A stretch of 64,000 bases of DNA from an uncultured Flavobacteriales bacterium (GCA_943788725.1 CALSRJ010000001.1:680861-744860); one strand, 5' to 3'; counted from the stretch's first letter, positions 43,266 through 52,480 are shown. The notes: generated from the letters alone by a model not told the origin. Made by a program: numbers and translations.

Positions 43266-44471
43266 ATGAAGAATTTGTTTTTCCTTCTCATCGCTACGTT
43301 TGGTCTGTTCCTTTCATCGTGTAATCGTCAACCTACGGCTTGCATCGACACCGAATTTTTGGTATATCCCGTCAATGCTTCCGTTTCATTTGAGAATTGC
43401 AGCCAAAAAGGACGTTACTACGAGTGGGACCTAGGAGATGGAACCCAACTTTCATATAGCAATACAGCAACAGTAGTGCATGCCTACACCCAAGTTGGCA
43501 CGTACAACATTAATATGTGTGCGTTTTCACGCAAAGAGGATAAGACCAGTTGTTCCTCGATTAATGTAGAAATTGTGCATCTTCCAGTGGCTGAATTCAC
43601 GGTAGATTCTCTCGCCTGCGCAAACCCATGCGCGGTGCAATTCACCAATACCAGTTCCTTTGCTGACGAGTTCTTGTGGGAATTTGGAGATGGAAGAAGT
43701 TCAACGGAGGAGAACCCTACCCACACTTTTACGAATGCGGAGCTCTACACAGTGACCTTGACTGCCTCAAACACGTACTATAGCTCACAGGCCACTGAGC
43801 AAATCAGTGTGATTGACCCCTACCCGCCTACCGCCACATTCGTGGCCCAAAACGTAGGTAACTTCATGCCCATGGGTATTCAATTCGAAAACCTTTCGGC
43901 CAATGCAACGACATTTGATTGGAATTTCGGAGATGGTTTTTATTCGAGCGAGGTAGACCCTTACCACGTCTTTTATGGATCAGGTTCGTATACTGTAGAG
44001 CTGACCGTCACCAATCCATATGGTGAAGACAGCTACACTCAGTACGTAAGCATTCCGAATGCCCCGAGCGCTTTACGCATCGATGAAATTGAATTGTTGG
44101 ATTTTCCACCAGTCGATCCGAATGGTACAGGATGGGACGCAGATTGCGATAACTCGCCGGCTGATGTATTCTTTTCGATTGCGAATAATACCCAAGTGCT
44201 ATTCAATTCAGGGTTTTTCTCTGACATTGACGCTTTTCCTGTTTGGTATCAAAACTCAACTGGATTTCCGTTTACACTGACTCCGTTAAGCAATCAATAC
44301 TTCATCTCTCTGTTTGATCAAGATGACCAGAGTTGTCAGCCAAACGATTTGATGATCGAATTTCCGTTCATTCCTCAGAACTTGGTTCCAACGAACGGCG
44401 ATCCTTATCCTGATAATTATGTATTCTCAAATTCAGGATTTGAGTTCCGAGTGCATTTAACGTGGTACTAG
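43266..44471 (+). CDS. Lipoprotein with three PKD domains
   Basis: A 401-residue lipoprotein (signal LIATFGLFLSSC). Three PKD modules are visible through their core motifs: YYEWDLGDGTQLSYSN, EFLWEFGDGRSSTEEN and TFDWNFGDGFYSSEVD. The C-terminal ~130 residues (APSALRIDEIELLDFPPVDP, WDADCDNSPADVFF) form a separate beta domain I cannot name. It has no T9SS signal, so it is probably anchored to a membrane by lipid. A -7-like box lies four bases before the ATG. Confidence 0.88.
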   Translation: MKNLFFLLIATFGLFLSSCNRQPTACIDTEFLVYPVNASVSFENCSQKGRYYEWDLGDGTQLSYSNTATVVHAYTQVGTYNINMCAFSRKEDKTSCSSINVEIVHLPVAEFTVDSLACANPCAVQFTNTSSFADEFLWEFGDGRSSTEENPTHTFTNAELYTVTLTASNTYYSSQATEQISVIDPYPPTATFVAQNVGNFMPMGIQFENLSANATTFDWNFGDGFYSSEVDPYHVFYGSGSYTVELTVTNPYGEDSYTQYVSIPNAPSALRIDEIELLDFPPVDPNGTGWDADCDNSPADVFFSIANNTQVLFNSGFFSDIDAFPVWYQNSTGFPFTLTPLSNQYFISLFDQDDQSCQPNDLMIEFPFIPQNLVPTNGDPYPDNYVFSNSGFEFRVHLTWY

Positions 44472-44511
44472 CGAAGAGTTATCGAGGTAGGAGTAATGCC
44501 TTGTTCAATGG

Positions 44512-44856
44512 CTATTTCTCCCATACCACTTCTTCGAGGGTAGCATTCCCGTAGAATTCCTGTTCTCGGCATTCCGTAATGCCGGCGAATCCACCTAACG
44601 CGCAAACCGAGTTACAATTTTCATCAAAGACGGGGGTTTGAAAATCGGCACCTCCCTCATAATTGAAAACGTACACCTTCTCATCTTGGAACTCATAGCG
44701 CTCCACCCGAACCAATTCGATCTCTCCGATTGGGACACTGGCATCGATTTCCTTTTTGATACAGGCTGGAATGTCTTCGTCCTTATTGCAACTGGAAGAA
44801 CAAAAGAGCAAACCGCACAGCAACAATACTGGAACTTCTTTGAGGGATAAACGCAT
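44512..44856 (-). CDS. DUF6970-like lipoprotein
   Basis: A 114-residue lipoprotein (lipobox FCSSSC). CIKKEIDASVPIGEIELV, a YVFNYEGG strand, FDENCNSVCALGGFAGI and a final tryptophan resemble the DUF6970 family, which has paired Cys. It differs from the CxxCYxC lipoproteins in spacing. It ends 40 bases from the opposing PKD lipoprotein. Function unknown. Confidence 0.7.
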   Translation of the reverse strand: MRLSLKEVPVLLLCGLLFCSSSCNKDEDIPACIKKEIDASVPIGEIELVRVERYEFQDEKVYVFNYEGGADFQTPVFDENCNSVCALGGFAGITECREQEFYGNATLEEVVWEK

Positions 44857-44880
44857 AATCTGAATTTGACCTTTAACGAA

Positions 44881-46113
44881 TCAGCCAAAGAAAACGTATG
44901 CAATCACAATAGCGGCTACAATGCCGCAGAGATCTGCAAACAATCCAGCCCCTAAGGCATAACGGGTGCGGCTGATGGATATAGATCCGAAGTAGACAGC
45001 TAGGGTGTAAAAAGTAGTCTCGGTAGAACCTTGGAAGACGCTGGCCAGCCGACCCACAAAGCTGTCGACACCAAAGTTGTCGATCTGCTCGATCATCATT
45101 CCTCTAGCTCCACTGCCGCTAAGCGGCTTCATTAAAGCGGTAGGCAAGGCATCTACGAAACGCGTGTCTTCGAGAAACAACGAAAAGAAAGCGCCGATCA
45201 TTTCTACGATGAAGTCGAGCGTTCCGCTCACCCGCAGAAGGCCTATACCCACAAGCATTGCAACCAAGTATGGTATGATTTTCACCGACACGTTAAACCC
45301 TTCCTTGGCCCCTTCAATAAAGGTTTCGTAGACATTTACTTTGCGCCAAACAGCCAGCGCAAAAAAGCCGACGATGATGGTCAAAATGATGCTGTTTCCT
45401 ACTACGCTTCCGACGATTGCTGTAGTTTCTTGATCCAATCCTGAGAGATAGTACAAGGCTAGAGAGATCATAGCCGTGATCCCTCCCAACCACGCCAATA
45501 TCACCGGCTGAAACAGGTTGATGCGTTGTTTAATGGAAACCGCTATCAATCCACCCAAACTGGCAAAATATGTTGCGAGCAAGATGGGCAAGAATATGTC
45601 GGAAGGATTGGCCGCTCCTTGAGCTGCACGAATGGCCATAACGCTCACTGGCACCACCGTAAGGCCAGATGTGTTGAGCACGATGAACATGATCATCGCA
45701 TTCGATGCTTCCTCCTTCTTCGGGTTGATTTCCTGCAATTCATTCATCGCCTTCAACCCCAAGGGGGTCGCTGCATTGTCTAGCCCGAGCATATTGGCAG
45801 AGAAGTTCATCATCATCGCCCCGACCGCTGGGTGGTCTTTAGGCACTTCGGGGAATAGCTTGCTAAAGAAGGGGGATACGATACGGGTAAGCACGCGAAT
45901 GGCTCCACCACTTTCCCCAACTTTCATGATTCCTTGCCATAGAGAGATCACGCCAATCAAGTAGATCGCTATCTCCACACTAGTCTTGGTCATGTCGAAG
46001 GTGCTTTGCACCATCAGGGAAAAGATTTCGGTATCGCCTAGGATGACAAAGCGGATAACCGCCACCACAAAGGCGATCAGAAAAAAAGAAACCCAAACGT
46101 AGTTCAAGGCCAT
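44881..46113 (-). CDS. SpmA-SpmB-like nucleoside-recognition (Gate) membrane protein
   Basis: A 410-residue inner-membrane protein with two Gate (nucleoside recognition) domains. The first (VGAMMMNFSANMLGLDNAATPLG) matches SpmA and the second (IIPYLVAMLVGIGLLRVSG, MKPLSGSGARGMM) matches SpmB; in spore formers these are separate genes. Single-chain versions in non-sporulating Bacteroidota presumably transport an unknown solute. A -7-like box (CAATTTTG) lies four bases before the ATG. Confidence 0.92.
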   Translation of the reverse strand: MALNYVWVSFFLIAFVVAVIRFVILGDTEIFSLMVQSTFDMTKTSVEIAIYLIGVISLWQGIMKVGESGGAIRVLTRIVSPFFSKLFPEVPKDHPAVGAMMMNFSANMLGLDNAATPLGLKAMNELQEINPKKEEASNAMIMFIVLNTSGLTVVPVSVMAIRAAQGAANPSDIFLPILLATYFASLGGLIAVSIKQRINLFQPVILAWLGGITAMISLALYYLSGLDQETTAIVGSVVGNSIILTIIVGFFALAVWRKVNVYETFIEGAKEGFNVSVKIIPYLVAMLVGIGLLRVSGTLDFIVEMIGAFFSLFLEDTRFVDALPTALMKPLSGSGARGMMIEQIDNFGVDSFVGRLASVFQGSTETTFYTLAVYFGSISISRTRYALGAGLFADLCGIVAAIVIAYVFFG

Positions 46114-46117
46114 GGAT

Positions 46118-46125
46118 CAAAATTG
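46118..46125 (-). promoter_or_regulatory. Weak -7-like box CAATTTTG with leaderless spacing
   Basis: Minus-strand CAATTTTG (one mismatch to TAnnTTTG), then ATCC, then the ATG at 46113. Listed because of the four-base spacing shared with other genes. Confidence 0.3.
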
Positions 46126-46240
46126 AAGGAAACAGTCCCGCGGATCGAAGCACTGCCCATGAAAGTATGAACAAAGCACTCTTGGTTCAAAAAGACTCTG
46201 GAGTTGGTTATTGGTTCAGGTTGGCAGAAACAGCCGCGAC

Positions 46241-46546
46241 TTATTGCACGAGTACTTCCTCTACCAGCTCTTCTTTGAGGTGGTCATTCACGTTCCTAGC
46301 AATGTCCTCCCGTTGATAATAAAGCTCGTGTTTGAGCGCTGCAGAATTCACCTTTATGATGAGCTTTTTCCCTCTGATCAGGATGTCGGTGGTGTGCGTC
46401 GCAATGAGGGAGCCCACAATCTGTTCCCAGTCGCTTTTAAGAATGGTCTCCGTAAGGCCACTCTTCAAACGATAGACCTTCAACATGCGGTTGATGGCAT
46501 CGCCTAGACTTTCTTGATTGCTCTTTCGCTTATACGATCTGGACAT
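46241..46546 (-). CDS. DUF721 (DciA-like) protein
   Basis: A 101-residue protein of the DUF721 family: LGDAINRMLKVYRLKSGL, WEQIVGSLIATHT and IRGKKLIIKVNSAALKHEL are characteristic. Related DciA proteins load the replicative helicase, but the KH-like domain is shared by uncharacterised small versions. It lies three bases after recF and is co-transcribed with it, a frequent arrangement. Confidence 0.9.
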   Translation of the reverse strand: MSRSYKRKSNQESLGDAINRMLKVYRLKSGLTETILKSDWEQIVGSLIATHTTDILIRGKKLIIKVNSAALKHELYYQREDIARNVNDHLKEELVEEVLVQ

Positions 46547-46549
46547 ACC

Positions 46550-47653
46550 TCAAAGTTCCTCAATTAGTCCTTGGTCGACACGGAATTTTTTCAACGGCAC
46601 GTTCTCATCCTTAAAAAGGTCTGGGACCCTGTGCAGGTTGGCATCGGTGATGAAAATCTGACCGAAATGCTCCTCACTTACAAGCTTCATCAGGGCGGCT
46701 ACTCTGTTGTCGTCCAACTTATCAAAGATGTCGTCCAGCAGTAAAATCGGCTTGCGTTGTTTCAATTCCTTGAGGTAATCAAATTGAGCTAATCGAAGCG
46801 CCGTAACAAAGCTCTTCTTCTGCCCCTGGCTTCCAAATTTCTTCATGGGGTAATTCCCAATGGTAAACTCCAAATCGTCCTTGTGTATGCCCTGCGTGGT
46901 GTATTGGGCACGGTAATCTCTTTTTCTGGCTTCCTGCAGCAACTCCAGCAATGGCTTCTCGCTCAGCTGACTTCCGTATTGGATGCTCACCTCTTCGGCG
47001 CCGCCTGAGATGAGTTGATAAAAGTTGGAGAAGATGGGAAGATAGCCTTCGAGGAATCTTACCCGTTCAGCATGAATATCGTTACCAAGTCCGCTCAGCT
47101 GTTCATCAAACACGTCTAGACTCGTGGAGTCGAACTTTCCCTCTATCCATTGATGCTTAAGCAGTGCATTGCGCTGAGCGAGAACCCGGTTGTACTGTAA
47201 TAAGGTGTCTAAGTAGCCTTTGTTGTATTGGGAGATGATGCCATCCATGAACTTGCGCCGCACGTCGCTTCCCTCCCGGATCAGCTCGCCATCGCTCGGA
47301 GCGATCATTACCAAGGGTATCACTCCGATATGATCTGCGAGTCTGCTGTACTCTTTTTGGTTGCGCTTGAAGCGTTTCTTCTCGTTGCGCTTGAGTCCAC
47401 AGAAAATGCGTTCCTCCTCTCCTTCCAAGACAAACTTTCCATCGATCACGAAGAATTCATGGTCATGCCGAATATTCTGCGAATCAATGGGATTGAAAAA
47501 GCTCTTGCAAAAAGCCAAATAGTAAATGGAATCGAGCATCGTGGTCTTGCCAGCTCCATTATTTCCCAAAAAGCAATTGACTTTCTCAGCCAAAGAGACG
47601 GAGGCGTCTTCTATGTTCTTAAAATTGACAACACTGAGCTCTGAGAGATGCAT
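46550..47653 (-). CDS. recF: DNA replication and repair protein RecF
   Basis: A 367-residue SMC-like ATPase that loads RecA at gaps. Walker A NNGAGKTTMLDSIYYL near residue 31, signature segment FGSQGQKKSFVTALRLAQ near 275 and Walker B ILLLDDIFDKLD near 307 are intact. The N-terminal LSVVNFKNIEDASVSL is typical. A -7 box lies four bases before the ATG. No dnaA or dnaN is nearby, so this is not the classical origin cluster. Confidence 0.96.
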   Translation of the reverse strand: MHLSELSVVNFKNIEDASVSLAEKVNCFLGNNGAGKTTMLDSIYYLAFCKSFFNPIDSQNIRHDHEFFVIDGKFVLEGEEERIFCGLKRNEKKRFKRNQKEYSRLADHIGVIPLVMIAPSDGELIREGSDVRRKFMDGIISQYNKGYLDTLLQYNRVLAQRNALLKHQWIEGKFDSTSLDVFDEQLSGLGNDIHAERVRFLEGYLPIFSNFYQLISGGAEEVSIQYGSQLSEKPLLELLQEARKRDYRAQYTTQGIHKDDLEFTIGNYPMKKFGSQGQKKSFVTALRLAQFDYLKELKQRKPILLLDDIFDKLDDNRVAALMKLVSEEHFGQIFITDANLHRVPDLFKDENVPLKKFRVDQGLIEEL

Positions 47654-47657
47654 GCCA

Positions 47658-47665
47658 CAAATCTA
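47658..47665 (-). promoter_or_regulatory. -7 box TAGATTTG, leaderless spacing
   Basis: Minus-strand TAGATTTG is followed by TGGC and the recF ATG at 47653. Confidence 0.5.
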
Positions 47666-47773
47666 TGCACTGTGCAGAATACTTTCCTTCAAAGCGAGCA
47701 TCTTATTCAAAGCAAAGCCAGCAGCCAGAAGCTAGGAAATAGAAATTATGAAATTGCCCCATGAATTGTCTCA

Positions 47774-47803
47774 TTGCTATGATTCATTTTAAAAATATAT
47801 TTG
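47774..47803 (+). promoter_or_regulatory. Promoter of the TPR/ribH operon
   Basis: TTG (47774-47776), 19 bases, then TATATTTG (47796-47803): both Bacteroidota elements at the canonical spacing. The start codon is at 47822, so a leader of about 12 bases is expected. Confidence 0.6.
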
Positions 47804-47821
47804 CAGCCTCATTTTTAAGGC

Positions 47822-48502
47822 ATGGCGAAAGATCAAGAAGAGATTATTGTAGACGTTGAACAGGTTTACAGTAGAACAGAGCATTGGGTAGTAGAAAATC
47901 AGAAGAGCCTTAGCATCATCGTTGGTGCCATTGTTCTGATGCTCCTTTCCTTCTTTGCCTATAAGAACTTTGTCCTCAAGCCCCAAGAGGTTGAGGCCAG
48001 CGAGCAAATGTGGCAAGCTCAGCAAGCGTTCGGAATCGACAGTTTAGACCAAGCCTTGTACGGCAGCGACGTGGCCTATGGATTTTTGGACATCATCGAT
48101 GAATACGGTATTACCGAAGCGGCCAACTTGTCTCACTACTACGTTGGAATCAGTTATTTACGACTTGGACAGTACGAAGATGCTATCGAGTATCTCGAGG
48201 ATTACGACTGTAAGGACATCATGGTATGTGCCGTTGCATACGGAGCTACTGGTGATGCCTACATGGAGTTAGGAGAAGTGGATAAGGCGATTTCCTATTA
48301 CATGAGTGCCGTGGACCACACTGACAATGAGCTTACCGCTCCTGTATACCTCATGAAAGCCGCTCGTGCGCATGAAGAGGTTGGCGATTACAGCGACGCA
48401 CTTGCGCTTTACAATCGCATCAAAGAAGGTTACCCCGGCAGCAACGAGGGACAGCTCATTGAGAAGTTCATCGCGCGAGCTGAAGGTCTCGCTGGAGAGT
48501 AA
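47822..48502 (+). CDS. Membrane-anchored TPR protein (YfgM-like)
   Basis: A 226-residue protein with a short cytoplasmic N-terminus, one transmembrane helix (LSIIVGAIVLMLLSFFAYKNF, about residues 35-55) and periplasmic TPR repeats: LSHYYVGISYLRLGQYEDAI, AYGATGDAYMELGEVDKAI and LMKAARAHEEVGDYSDAL. The architecture resembles YfgM/ancillary translocon-type proteins. It has a canonical promoter. Its TAA overlaps the ribH start as TAATG. Confidence 0.85.
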   Translation: MAKDQEEIIVDVEQVYSRTEHWVVENQKSLSIIVGAIVLMLLSFFAYKNFVLKPQEVEASEQMWQAQQAFGIDSLDQALYGSDVAYGFLDIIDEYGITEAANLSHYYVGISYLRLGQYEDAIEYLEDYDCKDIMVCAVAYGATGDAYMELGEVDKAISYYMSAVDHTDNELTAPVYLMKAARAHEEVGDYSDALALYNRIKEGYPGSNEGQLIEKFIARAEGLAGE

Positions 48503-49002
48503 TGGCCACCGAGAACAAAAATCTATCTGAATTCGAGGACCTTCCTAAGGTCAACCCTGATTGGCGCATAGCCATTGTGAAGGCCGAGTGGAATACGGAA
48601 ATCACAGATGGCCTGTATGACGGCGCTATGGATCTGCTTATCAATGCACATATTGTCGGCAATAACATTGAATCGATGACCGTACCAGGAAGTTTTGAGC
48701 TTCCGCTGGGAGCCCAGTGGGCAATTGAAAAGCTAAACGTGGATGCTGTAATCTGTCTCGGGTCAGTAGTACGCGGTGAAACTGCACACTTTGACTACGT
48801 CTGCCAATCTGTATCACAAGGCATCAAGGACGTTTCCATCGAAACAGGAGTGCCGGTAATTTTTGGTGTCCTCACGGATGATAACATGGATCAGGCCCGC
48901 GCGCGAAGCGGCGGGAAACATGGAAACAAAGGGGTTGAAGCAGCAGTTACAGCCCTCAAGATGCTCCACCTGCGCGATTCGCTCGAGCAGCGTTCTCGCT
49001 GA
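48502..49002 (+). CDS. ribH: 6,7-dimethyl-8-ribityllumazine synthase
   Basis: A 166-residue enzyme of riboflavin synthesis that condenses the aminouracil intermediate with dihydroxybutanone phosphate. IAIVKAEWNTEITDGL, VPGSFELPLGAQW, VICLGSVVRGETAHFDYVC and VPVIFGVLTDDNMDQARAR are the family motifs; the catalytic His is in TAHFDY. It is translationally coupled to the TPR gene (TAATG). Its TGA abuts the stop of the opposing MazG-like gene. Confidence 0.95.
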   Translation: MATENKNLSEFEDLPKVNPDWRIAIVKAEWNTEITDGLYDGAMDLLINAHIVGNNIESMTVPGSFELPLGAQWAIEKLNVDAVICLGSVVRGETAHFDYVCQSVSQGIKDVSIETGVPVIFGVLTDDNMDQARARSGGKHGNKGVEAAVTALKMLHLRDSLEQRSR

Positions 49003-49419
49003 TTAGCTTTCTAAGATCTTCTTGATGTTTGGCTTAAAATACTGATCGCTCTTCAGCACCTTCCCATCCTCTCGGTAAATCGGATTGCCATCGACGTCCA
49101 ACTTGCTCATGTTGCTTCGTTGGATCTCTTCAAACACTTCTGCTATTTTGTTTTGCATACCATGGCTGAGAATAGTGCCACATAGTATGTACAGCATATC
49201 CCCAAGGGCATCAGCCACTTCTACCAAGTCTCCCTTCTCGGCAGCCTCCAAGTATTCCTCATTTTCCTCACGCATCAACTTATAGCGCAATAAAATGGTT
49301 TTGTCATCCACGTCAGCGGTCGGCGTCTCATTGTTTTTGATGGCAAAAGCATCATGGAAGGTTCTGACGTGATTGATGACTTCTGAAAAGGAGATGTTTT
49401 GAGCTTGGTTCACGGACAT
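49003..49419 (-). CDS. MazG-like nucleotide pyrophosphohydrolase
   Basis: A 138-residue all-alpha NTP pyrophosphatase. RYKLMREENEEYLEAA near residue 48 and LVEVADALGDMLYILCG near residue 67 carry the E-x2-E and E-x2-D metal ligands of the MazG/PRA-PH fold. The C-terminal SNMSKLDVDGNPIYREDG matches a family linked to phosphoribosyl-ATP pyrophosphohydrolase, but there are no his genes here, so a house-cleaning role is likely. ATG 49419 is preferred to TTG 49425. Confidence 0.88.
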   Translation of the reverse strand: MSVNQAQNISFSEVINHVRTFHDAFAIKNNETPTADVDDKTILLRYKLMREENEEYLEAAEKGDLVEVADALGDMLYILCGTILSHGMQNKIAEVFEEIQRSNMSKLDVDGNPIYREDGKVLKSDQYFKPNIKKILES

Positions 49420-49602
49420 AATCAAGTGTTAAATTTCACAAATCAATTGAATCTGAAAAGTAACAGAACCCTAGGTTTCACAAGGCTTACAGAGCGAAAT
49501 AGTTCTTAACATTGTTTAACAGCAGATGTCCTGAGAACGGGGTGCTTTATTAGGATTTTCGCGTGGCTCAGAAGGAAAATCATTGTTGAAAATTAACGAA
49601 GA

Positions 49603-50601
49603 ATGGAAACAGCAACAGATATCAGGGAATTGAACGAGAAGATTGAAAAGGAAAGTTCATTCATCGAATTGATCAACCGAGAGATGGAAGGTGTAATCAT
49701 CGGTCAACGATACATGATCGATCGCATGATGATTTGCCTGCTTTCCAATGGACACTTGTTGTTAGAAGGTGTTCCTGGTTTGGCAAAAACCCTCGCCATC
49801 AAATCGCTCTCATCGACGATTCACGCCGACTTTAGTCGCATCCAATTCACTCCGGATCTCCTTCCCGCCGACCTCATTGGAACGCAAATCTATCAGGTCA
49901 AGAAGGATGAATTCACGGTTCGCAAGGGACCTATTTTCGCCAACTTCGTATTAGCAGATGAGATCAACCGAGCTCCCGCAAAGGTGCAGAGCGCCCTATT
50001 GGAAGCGATGCAGGAGAAACAAGTCACCATTGGTGATCAGACCTTTCCGCTGCCGATTCCCTTTTTAGTCCTGGCCACGCAAAACCCGGTTGAGCAAGAG
50101 GGTACCTACCCCCTACCTGAGGCTCAAGTAGACCGTTTCATGCTGAAGGTGGTGCTTGACTACCCGAAGAAAGAAGAAGAACGCCTCATCATCCGCCAGA
50201 ACGTAGGACAAACTGACTTCCCGACTACCAAGCCCATCCTCAAAACAGAAGATATTCTAAGAGCACGAAAAGTGGTTCGTGAGGTATACATGGACGAAAA
50301 GATTGAGCAGTACATTTTGGATATCGTGTTCGCCACAAGAACACCCGAAGAATACGGTATGGCGCATTTCAAAGACCTCATCAACTTTGGAGGCTCACCA
50401 CGTGCCAGTATCAACTTAGCCTTAGCCGCCAAGGCCTATGCATTCATCAAGCGCCGAGGTTATGTCATCCCCGAAGACGTCCGTGCGGTGAGCAAAGATG
50501 TTCTTCGGCACCGCATCGGCCTCACGTACGAAGCGGAAGCAGAAAACATCACAACCGAGAACATCATCGACGAAATTTTGAATCGCGTGGAAGTGCCTTA
50601 G
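49603..50601 (+). CDS. MoxR family AAA+ ATPase
   Basis: A 332-residue AAA+ chaperone. Walker A LLEGVPGLAKTLAI near residue 55, Walker B FVLADEINRAPAK near 118, sensor LVLATQNPVEQEGTYPLPEAQ and the arginine finger region are present. MoxR proteins act with VWA-domain partners encoded next to them, as here with DUF58 and Bat proteins. First gene of an eight-gene operon running to 57854; 177 bases upstream hold no other gene and contain the likely promoter. Confidence 0.94.
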   Translation: METATDIRELNEKIEKESSFIELINREMEGVIIGQRYMIDRMMICLLSNGHLLLEGVPGLAKTLAIKSLSSTIHADFSRIQFTPDLLPADLIGTQIYQVKKDEFTVRKGPIFANFVLADEINRAPAKVQSALLEAMQEKQVTIGDQTFPLPIPFLVLATQNPVEQEGTYPLPEAQVDRFMLKVVLDYPKKEEERLIIRQNVGQTDFPTTKPILKTEDILRARKVVREVYMDEKIEQYILDIVFATRTPEEYGMAHFKDLINFGGSPRASINLALAAKAYAFIKRRGYVIPEDVRAVSKDVLRHRIGLTYEAEAENITTENIIDEILNRVEVP

Positions 50602-50648
50602 ACCAGGCCTGCCAAACTTGTGTAACCCTATCCCACTCAAGCGATCGA

Positions 50649-51524
50649 ATGGAAACGTCAGAATTACTTAAAAAGGTTAGAAAAATTGAGATCAAGACCC
50701 GAGGACTGAGCAATCAGATCTTCTCGGGAGAATATCACTCTGCCTTCAAGGGACGCGGAATGGCATTCAGCGAAGTGCGCGAATACATGCCCGGCGACCC
50801 TATCCGCAGCATCGACTGGAACGTGACCGCGCGACTCAATCACCCGTATGTAAAGGTGTTTGAAGAAGAACGCGAAATCACGATGATGCTGATCATTGAC
50901 GTCAGCGCATCAGAAAATTTTGGCTCTAAAAAGATGCTCAAGCGTGAGCTGATCACTGAGGTGTCGGCAGTTCTAGCATTTTCTGCCGTTCAAAACAACG
51001 ATAAGATTGGTGTCATCCTCTTCAGCGACCACGTCGAAAAATTCATTCCACCTAAGAAAGGAAAGACCCATATCCTGCGCATCATTCGTGAGCTGATCGA
51101 TTTTGAACCCATTGGAAAAGGGACCAACCTGGAAGAAGCACTTCGATTTTTCAATAACGTGACCAAAAAGCGCAGCATCGCTTTCCTCATCTCCGACATG
51201 CTGGACGAGTCGTACGAGAAACCGCTCCGCATTGCTAAGCAGCGGCACGACTTTGTGGCCTTGTTGACAAAGGATGTGGCAGAAGACAACCTTCCAGACC
51301 TCGGATTGGTACCCATGCAAGATTTTGAGACCGGCAGAACGTTTTGGCTTGATACTTCCAACCGCGAAGTGCGCGCAAACTACCGGAAGAACAGACAACA
51401 AAAACTGAGTGAAACAACGGAGCTGCTCCGCAAAAGCGGCATTGATTTCGTGGAACTGTACACAAATCAAAATTATGTTCAACCCTTGATGAAACTCTTT
51501 AAAATGAGGGGGTCTAGGAAATGA
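50649..51524 (+). CDS. DUF58 domain protein of the Bat operon
   Basis: A 291-residue soluble protein with the DUF58 hallmark GEYHSAFKGRGMAFSEVREY near residue 30, DPIRSIDWNVTARLNHPYVK, and a VWA-like region (MLIIDVSASENFGSKK, IAFLISDMLDES). It is the usual partner between MoxR and Bat proteins in aerotolerance operons. Its stop overlaps the next start as ATGA. Confidence 0.92.
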   Translation: METSELLKKVRKIEIKTRGLSNQIFSGEYHSAFKGRGMAFSEVREYMPGDPIRSIDWNVTARLNHPYVKVFEEEREITMMLIIDVSASENFGSKKMLKRELITEVSAVLAFSAVQNNDKIGVILFSDHVEKFIPPKKGKTHILRIIRELIDFEPIGKGTNLEEALRFFNNVTKKRSIAFLISDMLDESYEKPLRIAKQRHDFVALLTKDVAEDNLPDLGLVPMQDFETGRTFWLDTSNREVRANYRKNRQQKLSETTELLRKSGIDFVELYTNQNYVQPLMKLFKMRGSRK

Positions 51525-52480
51525 GAAGACTACTCACATTCACTCTGCTCACCCTAATCGCTTTCACGGGTTGGACGCAAGAACGCTCCTTGACGGTGAC
51601 CACGGATCGCCAGGAAATCTTGATCGGTGAGCAGATACAAATGACCCTTGAGTTGCGTTCAGCGAGCGCTGACACGGCCTTTCTCCCGAACATCGCTGAC
51701 ACATTGCGTAAGGAGGTCGAGGTACTTTCCCGGTCCAAAGTCGACACAACGTTCGAAGGAGCGCAACTCGATCAAAAAATCCTTCGGCAATCCTTTGTCA
51801 TCACCAGCTTTGACTCCGGCTACTTCCCGGTGGAACCCCTGATCGGACAAGTGAATGGATCTCCCGTTGCATCCGAACCATTCCTCGTAAGTGTACAAAC
51901 CGTCAAGATCGATACCGCTCAGGGCATCATTGATATCAAGGATATTGAGCAGGTTCCATTTGCATGGAAGGAGTGGTTCGAAAAAAACTGGCACTGGTTT
52001 GCCATCGCCATCATTATGGCCGCGCTTATTACTTGGCTTGCATTGTACTTGTCTAAGGAAAAGGTAGTGGAGGAAAAGAAAGTCGTCATTCCTAGTCGAC
52101 CTGCACATGAAATCGCTCTGGAACGATTAGAACAAATGCGGAAGGAAGAGCTGTGGCAGAAAGGGAAAATCAAAGAATATTACTCGGAGCTTACCGACAT
52201 CCTCCGGGAGTTTATCGAGCACCGATTCGCTATTCCGGCCTTGGAGCAGACAACGGATGAAATCGTCACGGCCATGCAACGTTACCCAGATTTCACTAAC
52301 GATGAACGGACCACCATCAAACGATTGCTTTTCCTCGCTGACCTGGTGAAGTTTGCCAAAGAAAAGCCCGTTGGACAAGAGAACGAAGGACACTTTACGA
52401 CCGTTGACCGTTTTGTAAAAGCGTTCATTCCACAAGAGAAGGAAACCGCATCGGAAAACAAAGAAGAAGGCAATGGCTGA
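51521..52480 (+). CDS. BatD-like membrane protein of the Bat operon
   Basis: A 319-residue protein with signal peptide (TLLTLIAFTGWTQ), an N-terminal BatD-like beta domain (LTVTTDRQEILIGEQIQMTLE), one transmembrane helix near residue 165-185 (FAIAIIMAALITWLALYLS) and a charged cytoplasmic-side helical domain (MRKEELWQKGKIKEYYSEL, FIEHRFAIPALEQTTDEI). It parallels BatD on a smaller scale and stands at the same operon position in other Bacteroidota. It overlaps DUF58 (ATGA) and batA (8 bases). Confidence 0.85.
   Translation: MRRLLTFTLLTLIAFTGWTQERSLTVTTDRQEILIGEQIQMTLELRSASADTAFLPNIADTLRKEVEVLSRSKVDTTFEGAQLDQKILRQSFVITSFDSGYFPVEPLIGQVNGSPVASEPFLVSVQTVKIDTAQGIIDIKDIEQVPFAWKEWFEKNWHWFAIAIIMAALITWLALYLSKEKVVEEKKVVIPSRPAHEIALERLEQMRKEELWQKGKIKEYYSELTDILREFIEHRFAIPALEQTTDEIVTAMQRYPDFTNDERTTIKRLLFLADLVKFAKEKPVGQENEGHFTTVDRFVKAFIPQEKETASENKEEGNG

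Noticed and set aside
44881-46113. Sporulation gene
   Set aside because: SpmA/SpmB-like Gate proteins are common in non-sporulating bacteria, and no other sporulation genes occur here.
46211-46507. 98-codon plus-strand frame opposite the DUF721 gene
   Set aside because: Antisense to a conserved DUF721 gene; no motifs.
46550-47653. Chromosomal origin near recF
   Set aside because: No dnaA, dnaN or gyrB and no cluster of DnaA boxes was seen; recF is often separated from oriC in Bacteroidota.
47700-47821. tRNA or small RNA gene upstream of the TPR gene
   Set aside because: No cloverleaf or T-loop GTTCRANNC pattern was found; the region is explained by the TTG-N19-TATATTTG promoter.
49426-49602. 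Riboswitch before the moxR operon
   Set aside because: Only weak inverted repeats (for example near 49486) and no conserved aptamer motif; it is likely a simple promoter region.
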